Part shown: positions 52,747 through 63,662 of the stretch, piece after piece | How positions within the stretch are numbered: position 1 is the first letter of the stretch | Layout: each line of letters begins with the position of its first letter | Assembly: GCF_010183535.1 (NCBI RefSeq) | Contig: NC_071329.1 | Location: forward strand, 15,762,879-15,826,878 | Direction of reading: 5' to 3' | DNA: 64,000 nt | Origin: Caenorhabditis remanei | Taxonomy: Eukaryota > Nematoda > Chromadorea > Rhabditida > Rhabditidae | Notes under the pieces: model-generated | Database searches by the model: none | Told to the model about the DNA's origin: nothing | Seen by the model: only the letters and a program-made list of their open reading frames with translations | Made by a program: the position numbers and the translations under genes

Positions 52747-55700
52747 CTTTCTCGTTCTCCGCAGTTTCCGTGACGAAACTCGTGCTGTTCCTCTTTTTCT
52801 AGATTTCTTCTTTTTCTCTTTTTTCGCAGATGACGTGGATTCTTCTGAAGATTCTCCTGGAGATTCTGGAGTTTCTCCGCCTTCATCTAGAGAATCGTTT
52901 TCTTCACTTTGGTCTTTTTCTTCCGATTCTTCCGATTCCTTAGATGCTGATTTTTGAGTTTTTTGAGTTCGTCGTGGTTTCGGAACGTATTTCTGCTCCT
53001 CGCTCATCAAAAAGTTGAATTTAATCAGAAACTCGTTGAGCATTCGTTTCAAAGTTGATATTTTCAACTCTGGCATCAAAAGTGTTACAGTAGTCATCAT
53101 CTCCTTCGATCCAGCATCCAGATCTTCCGAGCACAATTTCTTCAAAATCTCTCTATGAGTCTCCTCAATATGACTGTTGCATACATATATATTGGTTTTC
53201 TTCATAAGCGCCTCGGCTTGTCGAATATTGATTGATTCTCCAACGAGGCATCCGATAATAATCAGATGTCGATCACTTTCTTTTCGGAATGGTTTAATAT
53301 CACCATGCCCTCTCAATAGCCTACAGATTGTACATCGACGATTTCTAGGGGTAGAAAGATCGTATGTGGTTTTGGAATTGAGGTCTACACTCAATGGATC
53401 AACTTCGTCTTCGTCTGGCCTAGAAGTTCCTTCTGACTCCAGGAGCTCGTCTTCCTGATTTACTTTCACAACTTTATTCCATGGTAATTTGGGCCGCGTC
53501 AGCTCTTCCCTTACATCCTCATATTTGACGAAGAACTCAAAAAGCGCCTCTTGAAATTCTTCTTTCGTCATTCCAGGACTCAAATGTGCTACAGAATTAA
53601 ACATATTCTCGAATAGCTCCATCGAACATGAATAGAGATCTTTCGGGACTTTTAGCTCCAACTTTTCATAAATCTCCTCGATAGTCTCCCGAATATGACA
53701 GGGACATACATTGAACGCCTTTTTCCTCATTATTTTCGCTATATCTTCCTGTAGATCAAATCCTCTAGACAGGTATCCAAGAATGAGAATTTGTCGTTCA
53801 ATTGGTCGTCCGAAATACCAAAGTGAATCGTATTGCTTTAAATCTTTACAGATAGTGCAATGTGAACGTGGGGGAGGTTTGGGTTCTTCCGGATTCGGTA
53901 GAGCGCGTTTACGTTTAATTGGCGCAGTTTTCGGTGGTTCTTCCGGATCGAATGTCTTCACATCTAGTTGTGCCACTGGTTTTTTCAAAACGACTTTTCG
54001 AATAGTTTGAAAATATGGTATTTTCGATTTCGAGTTTCGTGTCAACCCATCCAATTTCTCAATCATACTGTTGGTAATATCGTCTTCTGATGCTCCTTTT
54101 CCTCGGAATTCCTGATGAGACCCGGCGAGATTCAGACTTTGTTCTAGTTGTTGTCCTGAATACATCTTGGATAATCTATAAAGTTTTCCGCCTTCCGAAA
54201 AGTAGAAAGATGCATCGATGGACACTGCTGGACACGAGAAGTATTCTCTCGCCATCACCGATAAAAACTCGAATTGAGATTGACGCTCCGCCCACCAAAG
54301 AAATGGACAATCGGATTCTTCAGGGCGTTCTTTTATAGAAAATTCTCGATAGATTTCTATTTCCGAGCTAATAAAAGTCATTCGCTCTCTCGAATTCATC
54401 ATCGTGGCATCCTGAATTCCAGAATGTACCGTCCATTTCCAATTCGTCTTGACGAACTCTTCGATGACTAAATTCTCCAAATCTCTCCACTTTTCCACCG
54501 GGAAAATATCAGTGTAAGAGAATAATGGATCCAATAAAACAGCTATTTCATAGCAATTTCTAGAATAGTTCTCGAACGATGAATCCAACAATTCCAGAAC
54601 TTTCTTTTGTTGAAATGGGAATTCTCTATCAATCAGTCGTCGTAATCCCTCGATGGCTGGTATAATTTGAGAGATAGAGCTACTCGGAGTACTCAACGAT
54701 CTACAGTAGTAGACGCATTGTCTAAGAAGACGTTGGAGATGAATCAGATGTTTGAAGACCATATTAGTGATATATAGACGAATTTTGTATTGTTCGCAGA
54801 AGTCGACGAATGATTCGTGCTGAAAAAATTGAAAATTTATTCAAAAAAAACTGGAAACTTCACTGTCTCTCATACTGCGAAAAAGAACTGCAAGAAACGT
54901 GGATTCTTTAATTTTTTGCACTAAAAATCCAGTATTTTCAGATTTTCAGACGTCGCAATTTATGAAAAAAGTGTCCCATCCATCAGAACTGAGTAAAATT
55001 AAATTCTCTATCAAATGAGCCAAAAAACGTGAATTTTGGTAAGAAATTGACTTTTTTGATACAGAAAAACCTATTTTCAGAAAAATGAGATTTTCAGAAA
55101 TTTCAGCCAATATTTATTTTTCTAAAAATTTGAACAGTTTCAGAGCATTCTCAAGTACATTATGTGCAAATTGTATTAGAAAATGTTTTCTGAATTTTGG
55201 TCAAATTTTTGGTCAAAGTTCAAATATCAAAAAAGTCTTTTTTTTTCCCAAAATCCATGTTTTTTTGGCTCATTCGATAGAGAATTCAATTATACTCAAT
55301 TCTGATGGATGCAACACTTTTTTCATGAATTGCGACGTCTGAAAACCTGAAAATACTGTATTTTTAATGCAAAAAATGAAAAAAATGAATTAAAACGTGA
55401 AAAATTGGCTTCTTGCAGTTCTTTTTCGATGTGTGGGACCGAAAAATTTTGAAAAAACTAACGAGGAGAAGGCATTTTGTTAGAAAAATGTATGTAACTT
55501 CCCACGAATCATTGTCCATTGATGGCAGGTTTGGTTCTTTTGAATCTTGATTTCTCGCGGATTGGAAACTGGAAAAAGAGAAAACTAATAGATGAAATAA
55601 CAGAAAATCCAACGTACTTTTCAAACATGCGATATAAATCCGGATTTCCTTTTATAAATCGAATAAATCGTCTCAATAAATCCAATCCGTGTGAAAAAAT

Positions 55701-57496
55701 GTTAATTCCCAGCAAGTTTTTCACAAATTTTGACATTTTTCGATAGAAACAGATATGAAATTGATTCACAAGTTCTCTAGACCCATTCATTCCGAGGATT
55801 TCTTGATTCGAACCGACTAAATTAGTGAATTTCACATCTCGAAAAGAGTAGTTGTTCACTGAACGGCAGATTGTGTTGAGAGTGTTAATTCTGGAAATGA
55901 AAGGAATAATTAATGTGGTTGAGGATGGTTGCGTCGATTTCGCCCATCGTAGTCTCCCAGAATCCGAAAAAGAACTGCGGAAACCTTTGATCGCGAAAAA
56001 TTTTTCGGTCTAAAATTTTCGGATACTTCTCGAAAAAACCGCTCGAAAAATTAAGTAACAAAAATTGTGATTTTTCAATTTTTCCTGAAATTTTTTTCCT
56101 AATTTTGTACTCAAAAACAGGTTTCTGGGGGTTTGTCCTTGAAATACTCACAGTTTTCATACAAATTCAAGATTTTTGTCTTCGAAAAACTCATTTTTTC
56201 AGACAGATTCCCTAAACCTTTTTTTAATTTTAATTTTTCGGTTTTTTCGGTCAAAAATTTTCGGATAAAACGTTGTTTTTTTTCGATTTTTCGGTACAGA
56301 TTTTTCGAAATTTTTTCGGAAAAAGTTTTTCGCACAGCCCTGGTTGGGACTGAGAAAAGTTCAGTTTTAGAATTATTCTGAGTACATAATTCACCCATTC
56401 AATCCAAAAAATCCTGGTTTCAGATATTATTTCAAGTCGAAATGGCAATTTTTCATTTTTCATTTCGTAAATATCTATGGGATTTTTTTATTTCTCATCA
56501 TTATCAAACGAATGATAGCTCAAAACATGCTCTAGAAGTTTTTACACATTTCTATGAACGGTTTTTGCAATTTGCTCATAAGTATTCGAGAAAATAACAA
56601 AAAAAACTTTTTTTTTGAAATTTGATCGATTTCTCGGAAACTGATCAGCAAAATGGAAAACCCGTCCATCAGAAATGTGTACAAATCTCTGGAACATGTT
56701 TGGAGCTATCACTCGTTTGATATTGTTGAGAAATACAAAATCTCATAGATATTTCCGAAATCAAAATGAAAAATTGTCATTCCGAACTGAAATAATATCT
56801 GAAACCAAGGTTTTTCTTGCATTGAATAGGTGGATAATGTATTTAGAATAATTCTAAAATTGAAATTTTCTTACTTTAAGCTTCACGCTGAAAATTAAAG
56901 AAATAAAGTTGTAGACCTGCAATTTTTTCAAAAATTTAGCTTGTGAAGGTAGATCAAAAGTTTCCTTGCAGTTCTTTTTCGGAGATTGGCTCATTTATAA
57001 AGAAAATTAGAAGAAAACTCACCGATTATTTGATATTTTCTTCAAATAGACAGCGTTCTTTCTTTCATAAATATCCTCAAAATAATGAATTGAAAAAACG
57101 AGAAATTTCTCATTCAAATCGCCGTAAATATCGATTGTCACACTAATTGGTCCAATAGTCTTCGGATAATGAATTAATGGCTTCACATAGTGTTTCTCCA
57201 CGTATTCCGTCATCGAATTTTCAGTCGGAATTATACATTTCGGATTGAAATGACTGATGAGGTCTTGAAATGTTGAATCTCTTGAGACTTCCAATGGAAT
57301 TCCTTCACTTATCAAGAAGTTTGACAACAATTCGGTGAATAGTGGATCCGAATCACTGAAAAGAAAGTTTTCAAATATTTTTTGGAAATGTTTAAATTAT
57401 AAATTAAAATTACCTTGAACACTGCGGTAACTCAATTTTCGGTTGACTTCTCAATAATTCCGGGTGTTCTCTTGTTTGGGCGGTTGGCCATGACAT
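52741..57496 (-). CDS. LIN-15B-like protein: hAT-transposase-derived core plus two C2CH zinc fingers
   Basis: Exons 57496-57414, 57355-57023, 55890-55618, 55568-55499 and 54819-52741 join in frame to 945 residues. TTTCAG precedes the ATG by one base. Residues about 30-250 look like the N-terminal part of a hAT transposase fold (LLSNFLISEGIPLEV, FQDLISHFNPKCIIPTENS, YVEKHYVKPL). Residues about 420-470 match the hAT dimerisation region (CPFLWWAERQSQFEFLSVMA, SIDASFYFSEGG). Two LIN-15A/LIN-56-like C-x2-C...C-x2-H fingers follow: CTIC (574-577) with CPCH (625-628), and CTIC (749-752) with CNSH (800-803). The tail is acidic, then basic. LIN-15B is a synMuv chromatin repressor in C. elegans; the same role here is inference. 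The donor of exon 4 (GTTACA) is weak. Introns 2 and 4 hold type-D-ended MITEs. Confidence 0.78.
54855..55440. mobile_element. Type-D MITE in LIN-15B-like intron 4
   Basis: The left end is CACTGTCTCTCATACTGCGA followed by AAAAGAACTGCAAGAA; the right end is TTCTTGCAGTTCTTTTTCGA. The body is a palindrome with centre CATTATGTGCAAATTG. Confidence 0.75.
55945..56985. mobile_element. Larger MITE with type-D-like ends in LIN-15B-like intron 2
   Basis: The ends are AGTCTCCCAGAATCCGAAAA followed by AGAACTGCGG, and CCTTGCAGTTCTTTTTCGGA followed by GATTGGC. An internal palindrome (about 56360-56870) is different from the type-D body: AGAATTATTCTGAGTACATA mirrored by TGTATTTAGAATAATTCTAA. It has the same ends as type D but a different core. 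Confidence 0.65.
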
Positions 57497-58845
57497 TCTG
57501 AAATGAAAAATAATGTTTTCAAAAAGAAAACAGGAGATTATCACATACATTAAGTCATTTTGAAGACTCATGGAATTTGAGGAACATTGCGCTGATTGCA
57601 TAGTACCTGTAATAAGCATTTTCATTAATTTATCGTATATAAGTGAAATTTTAATACGGAAAATGGACAAAAAAATAGAGTCAAAAATATTAAAAACAGC
57701 TAAATGTCGTCAGATTGTGTGCACTGGACGCAATCACCACCACGTCAAATTGCGGACACTGGGAGAAAAATTAATTTTTTTTTCATTTATTCGACTCAGT
57801 TTCCAACTGTTTTAGCAATATTTCTGAACTATTTTTACTTTATTTTAATCCTCTAACATTCAGCTATGCTCTCATATTGCCGTTGGTTAGAATATTTAAC
57901 GTTATAGACGTTTCTACGCCCGAAACCGATGAAACGTCTGTTATGCACAATTTTCAACGAAAAGAAGAGGAGTTGGCTCTTTAAAATCAATTTCTAGAGC
58001 TAAAAATGAGAAATCTGGTGAATTTCAGCCCAGAATTGCTCAGTTTGAACAAATTTTTCTGAAAAACAGTGATTTTGGACATTTTCATCCATTTTCAGCT
58101 AATTTTCAACATATTTTGAGTCCACGGAGACCATTTTCGAGCAAAAATTCCAATTTCAACTGACATTTTGTCATTTTTAGTGTAGAATTCGATTTTTTTG
58201 TCAATTTCAGCGTAAAATTGATTATTTTTAGATCCTTTCAACTTTCCGATGTATTAGCCTGATGAGCCTATTCTTGGGCAGCGAAAAATATTTTTTCGCT
58301 GGTTTTTTCGATTCACGGAGCAAGAAATTCAGCGAGAAAGAGTTAGAAATCAGCATAAAATACCGTAGAACTTTGAGTTTTAACAAGAAAATCGATGAAA
58401 ACTAGCCGAAATTTAAAAATAAACTTTTTAAAAAACGCGCCGACGGCGCCCCATTTGGATTTGAAAACTCTCCGAAAAATATCAAATCATGTTAAAATCT
58501 CGCCTGAAAATGTCATAGAATAATCGGAAATGCATTTTTGAGTGCACTGAATCTAAAAATTGTCAAAAATTCGACTCTTGCAATTTTAAATTTCTAGAAA
58601 TTGATATTTTCGGTTAGAATCAACATGAAATGCCGTAGAACTTTGATTTTTAACGAGAAAATCGAAAAATTATAATAAAATTGATGAAAAATAGCCGAAA
58701 ACCCACTTTTTATGTCAGAAACATCGAAACATTGTAAAAACAGCTCGACATCCGATAATAAATGACTTAAAATCAATATTTGATCTTTTTTAAAAAACGC
58801 GCCGACGGCGCACCAGTTGAATTTGACTTTAAACTTTTTATCTAA
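57497..58845. other. Intergenic between the LIN-15B-like gene and Ariadne B
   Basis: No exon is supported. It carries AAAACGCGCCGACGGCGC units near 58434 and 58796 and AATTTTCAGCC-type AT-rich repeats also seen at 46.6 and 60.3-63.1 kb. Bases 57497-57900 are the likely promoter of the LIN-15B-like gene. Confidence 0.4.
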
Positions 58846-58848
58846 AAA

Positions 58849-58941
58849 AAGGGGAGAGTCGTTGCTGATGATGACCGAGCTCTCTCCTTCAATCATGATT
58901 CTATCTGTATCAGGTCCAACGGAATCGGTCGAAACCTGAAA
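58849..58941 (+). ncRNA. Two-hairpin hammerhead-like element, copy 3
   Basis: Hairpin 1 stem is GGGGAGAG / CTCTCTCC. The loop keeps CGTTG (58860-58864), CTGATGA (58865-58871), T and GACCGA (58873-58878). A 23-31 base spacer follows. Hairpin 2 has TCAGGT (58910-58915), C, CAACG (58917-58921), GAA, TCGGTC (58925-58930), GAA and ACCTGA (58934-58939). Relative to copy 1, pairs in the outer stem change from A-T to G-C or G-T, keeping pairing. Confidence 0.5.
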
Positions 58942-59183
58942 ATTGCTTCCAGAATAATTATATTATTTTCTCAGATAACTTTCTGGAAATTCTACTGACG
59001 ATAAATTTGCAATTATTTATTATTTTTGATTTAATCAAACAGAAATAGAGTATTCGACAACATTATGGAGGGAATGATATGAGTTAAGGAATGTTTCGAG
59101 CGAAAACATTCCAGAACCCTATTTTTAAACAGAAATGAGATGGCGGGTTGAAATTGGAATTAGAAAGAACAATTAAATTAAAA

Positions 59184-62100
59184 TTATTCGCTAAACTCCC
59201 AAAAGTCCTGTTCGTATCCCTCCGAGCAGTGATCCAGCAGGATTTTTCGACGATGCTCGACGTACCGACACTTGTCTTGTACCTTGAGTCTCAACGCAGT
59301 CAAATCCTCCTGCTCCAAGTCCCTTTCCAAGAATCCGGAGAGCTGCTCGGTGGCCATCTCCAAGTCCTTCTGATTTCCCTCGAAAATCGCCGTATTGTTA
59401 TCTTTTTTAAGGTAATACGCGAAGATATAAGTGAGGAGGAGAGTCTTTCGACACTTCGAGAGGACCCCAACAGCAGTCTCCAGGAATTGAACTTCGATCC
59501 ATCGCATCTGTTTTCTCTCGAGCTCCTCCATCTTTGTGCGGACGATGATGCGTAGCTTCTGCTCCAAATCCAAACTACGTTTATGGTTGAAGTAGCGAGT
59601 GTAGTAGAAGAGAAATCGATGGAGATCGGCACGAGAAGCTTCACGTTTTTTGTCGGCTTCCTCATCATAACTGAAAGATAAATCAAGATTAGAACCGACT
59701 TTCATAGTTTAGCGCTAAAAATCCGTTTTTCCAGTTGTTCTGAGGTGAAAACTGACTAATATTCAGTCTTTTTGAGTCCTTTCGCCACCAGGACGTTTCA
59801 CAACCACTCATTCCGTAACTATACCGTTTCGAGCAGACATCCTAGTTTATATATATTGAGCTAACTCGCTTAAAACGCAATCATACGAGCTGAAAAATAT
59901 ACTAAAATGTAGATCTCGGCGAGTTCTATGTCTGTGGCCTACTACGGATCGATAGCGAATCGTTGAGGGGGGCTAGAATGCCTTTTTGGCACTTTCCAGG
60001 TCCAACGATACCCGTAGCAGGTCACAGACATAGAACTCGCCGAGATCTACATTTTAGTATACTTTTCAGGTCATAATATTCTGTTTCAAGCGAGTTAGCT
60101 CAATTTATAAAACTACGATGTCTGCTCGGTTTCGAAACGGTATAGTTGCGGAATGAGTGGTTGTGAAACGTCCTGGTTGCAAGATATCTCGAAAAGATTG
60201 AAAATTAGTCAGTTTTCACCTCAAAACAACTGGAAAAACAAAAATCGGATAGAAAAATGAACAGAAGATGGTGATTTCCAGATGATTTCCAGACGATTTC
60301 CAACCTAACCTAATCAGAGTCTGATCACGCTGAAATTCGGCTGAAATTCCACCGGAAATCAGTGAAATTAAGTCTAAATCTGATGAAAACAGTTTTCGGC
60401 CAATTTCGTCCGATTTTACCCAATTTTTGAGCATTTTCAGTCCGTTTTAAGTGTATTTTTCTTCCAACTGAAAGGTCGGGAAAATGTGTCTAAAACGCGA
60501 AAATGGCCAAAAAAGGCATTCTAACTCAGCCATCCGTGAAAATACGAGTGAAAATGAGAAATTTTCAGTCAAAAACGCTGAAAATTGAGATAAAGTAGGG
60601 GTTTCTGATGATTTTCATACCAAAACCTTGAAAAATTGGATATTTCCAGACAAAATCCTCTTTTTTCAACCGATTTTTACCATATTTCATGATTTTCAGC
60701 TCTAAAAACCGCAAAATTGGGAGCTGGCGTACCTTTGGCGTGTTCTGCCCGAGTTCTGGCTGAAAATGCTGCGTCATAGGTACGCCAGGATACACAAAAC
60801 GCGGCAGAGGTACGCCATCAATTTCAGAGAAGTTGGAAAACTCACCTGTTACATTTATACCAAGCATTCGAGTGCACCGACCACGCATTCATACAAATCC
60901 AGCAGAATTGGAATCTGCACTTTGGATTTTTGCACAACATATAATTGCATCCCCCATTCTTCTCAATCGACACTAAACACTTCGGACAGTCTCTCGTGTT
61001 TGACATAAGCCATGTGAATGTCTCCTTATCGGCACCGTATCCCTCTCCATTATGCTTTCGATCCTTCATTTCTTGAGCCTTCTTATTCCACATTTTGAGA
61101 TGTCGACATCCGACGGGGTCGTGGTATTCCTCGGTGCACGAGAAACAACATTGGGTGCCACAGTCACAGACGACTAGTTGGGGCTCGTTGACTTTCACCT
61201 GGAAAATGAAGTTATAACTTTTATAAAACAGTGGTCACCAGAGTTGTCCGGAATCCGGATTCCGAAATTCCGGAATTTTGGGGGTTTTTGACATTCCGGT
61301 TCCGGATTCCGGTTTTCCGAGTTTCCTTTTTCCGGAATCCAGAAGTTGAAATTTTAAAAATTATTTGAGTTTAAAAGACAACTAAAGTACTTCTTTTTCG
61401 GTTTTGATCCTCGAAAGTAGTTTTAAACTTCGTTTTATCATTAAAAACACTGGCAAAAATGACTTGGCCTTGAAAATGTATCGAATCATTCCGAATTCCG
61501 GAATTCCGGGTTTTTTCGTCATTCCGGTTCCGGATTCCGTATTCCGGAAAATGTAAAACCTCATTCCGGTTCCGGATTCCGGAAATCGAAAAATGTCATT
61601 CCGTACAAGGTCACAATGAAAAAGAACTGCAAGAAATGGGAATTTTTAATTTTTGCACTCAAAATGCAGTATTTTTAGGTTTTCAGACTTCGAAATGGAT
61701 GAAAGAAGGTCCCACAAATATGGAAAATTAAATTATTCACTGAATGAGCCAGAAAATGCGAATAATTTCGGTCAAAAACTGACTTTTTTGGAAAAATGAG
61801 TTTAACTTTTTTAGCAGAAAACATTTTCTAATAAAAGTTGCACATAATGTACTTGAGAATGCTTTGAAATTGTTTCAATTTTTAAAACAAATATTGGCTG
61901 AAATTTCTGAAAATCCGTTTTTCTGTATCAAAAAAGTCAATTTTTGACCAAAATTCACGTTTTCTAACTCAAAAGATAGAGAATTTCATCCATTGCGACG
62001 TCTGAAAACCTGAAAAAATCGGCTTCACGTTTTTTGCAGTTCTTTTTCGCAGTGTTGTTGGAGACACCGTGCAGTGTGGTATACTCACCCGAATAGCCTT

Positions 62101-63662
62101 TCCACATTTTGCATTCGGACACCAACACAGAAGATTATTGATCTCAACGTAGCTATCGACGACTAAATCCCGGTATTTCGTGATGGCTTCCTTATCGGTG
62201 ATGTATTCAAGAATCTGGAAAATTTGAATGAATTTTAAATGAAAAATGAGCAATTTTCAGTAAAAAATTATGAAAATCGGACTATTTCAATCATTTTAAA
62301 CCAATTTTTTCCGGTTGAACAGATGATACGAATTGGAAAAAGCGTCAAAGGCGCTCCAGTTTCTCTCATTCTACGAAATTCTGGGCATTAGAATACGAAG
62401 ACACGCAGAAAGCGGCGAAGGCGCGCCAGATTTTGGTGAGATATGATACTATTGGAATCTGGACACCTATAATATGAGAAATTAATCGAAAACAGTTGAA
62501 AATGAGAAATTTTGAATTGAAAACGCTGAAAAATTTACCAGTTTTCTTCGATCATGCGATTTTTCAAACCAAAACCTTGAAAAATTGCATTTTTTAAGAC
62601 AAAATCCGCCATTTTCAGCTCTAAAAACAGCAAAATTGAGAGCTGGCGTGCGTTTAGCGTGTTCTGTCCAAATTCTGGCTGAAAATGCGTCATAGGTGCG
62701 CCAGATACCATTTCTGAAGTCTCATGTGAGCTGTGGACACATAAAATAATGTTAATCAAAAAGGCGCCAGAGGTACGCCAGACCTCGTTTTTCAGCCAGC
62801 AATTTCAGAGAAGTTACAAAGGAAAACTAGTGAAAAATGATGAAAATTGACAATTTCCAGTCGAAAAACTCTGAAAATCTTTCATTTTTAAGAATTTTTG
62901 CTTTAAATCCACGAGAAATACCTATTTTGAATTAAAAAAATAACGATTTTTAGTCGAAAAACTCTGAAAATCCTTAATTTTTGAGAAATTTCGATTGAAA
63001 TCCACTAGAAATCACCAATTTTGAACGAAAAATGAACGATTTATAGTCGAAAAGATTGAAAATCGGGTTACAGACTTCCAGCTGATAAAAATCATCAGAA
63101 ATTTTGGATTTTCTGAATAAAATCACCTGAAATCTGACAAATGCGTTTTACTGATAATCCAGGTGTCGTTAAAATGCTATTTTTTCAGCAATTTCAGAGA
63201 AGTTACGAAGGAAAACTAGTAAAAAATTATGAAAATTGACAACAAAAAATATCGTAAAACACAAACCTTTTCGTCCTCCATCAACAGCTTGCAGTCCGAT
63301 GCCATACACTCGATTTCACTCTGTCCATCCTTGATTTTATCCATTATATACATTGTCCAACAGTTATTACATGCTCGATGATTGCATGCCAGCCCAGTCA
63401 ATTCCACCAAATCACAGCAGATCTCACATTCGGCCTCTTCATTCTTCGAATCGAATGTCTTCTTGACTTTCGGAATGACTTGAGAATCGATGAGAAACTC
63501 GTTGGTGTCCGATTTCTCGTAGAATCTCTCCAGTAGGGAGTCCTTATTCCATTTGTATTTGTGGAGCAGAATTCGACAGGTGCCTGGTGGCACTTGAATC
63601 ACTGACTCCACCTCTTCGATGGCTTCGTTCATCTCGGCGGCCAACGCATCTCGTGTGAGCGA
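59184..63662 (-). CDS. Ariadne-type RBR E3 ligase, gene B (5' exon outside window)
   Basis: Exons 63662-63267, 62214-62089, 61198-60846 and 59670-59184 join in frame to 453 residues. By comparison with gene A a short acidic first exon is missing, presumably beyond 64000. Domains: UBA-like (EVESVIQVPPGTCRILLHKY), RING1 (CEICCDLVELTGLACNHRAC), IBR (WCPNAKCG, CDCGTQCCFSCTEEYHDP), RING2 (CPKCLVSIEKNGGCNYMLCK) and the Ariadne domain ending YEQDFWEFSE. The catalytic Cys is present, but the His two residues later in the family motif (GGCNHM; His359 in human ARIH1) is Tyr here (codon 60943-60941). A stretch MKDRKHNGEGYGADKE before RING2 is longer than in gene A. It keeps the family AWYKCN after RING2 that gene A has lost. 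Activity may be reduced. Confidence 0.85.
59725..60240. mobile_element. About 510-base palindromic MITE in Ariadne B, last intron
   Basis: The ends are CCAGTTGTTCTGAGGTGAAA and TTTCACCTCAAAACAACTGG. Arms match through GGACGTTTCACAACCACTCA, GAGCTAACTCGCTT and TGTAGATCTCGGCGAGTTCT. The centre near 59950-60010 is unique. Confidence 0.75.
61240..61600. repeat. GGAATTCCGG-rich low-complexity tract in Ariadne B intron
   Basis: Repeated TTCCGGTTCCGGATTCCGG words flank an AT stretch in mirrored fashion. A related GACTTCCGTTTTCAAAATTT tract lies at 42110-42235. Confidence 0.65.
61612..62062. mobile_element. Type-D MITE in Ariadne B intron
   Basis: The ends are GAAAAAGAACTGCAAGAAAT and TTTTGCAGTTCTTTTTCGCA. 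The body shares AATGCAGTATTTTTAGG and CATAATGTACTTGAGAATGC with the other type-D copies. Confidence 0.75.

Noticed and set aside
59148..59555. 135-codon plus-strand open frame
   Set aside because: It is antisense to the Ariadne domain exon of gene B.
59985..60030. A fourth copy of the hammerhead-like block (CAGGTCCAACG at about 59997)
   Set aside because: It lacks TCGGTC-GAAAC and no CTGATGA partner is nearby; it is the centre of an unrelated palindromic MITE.
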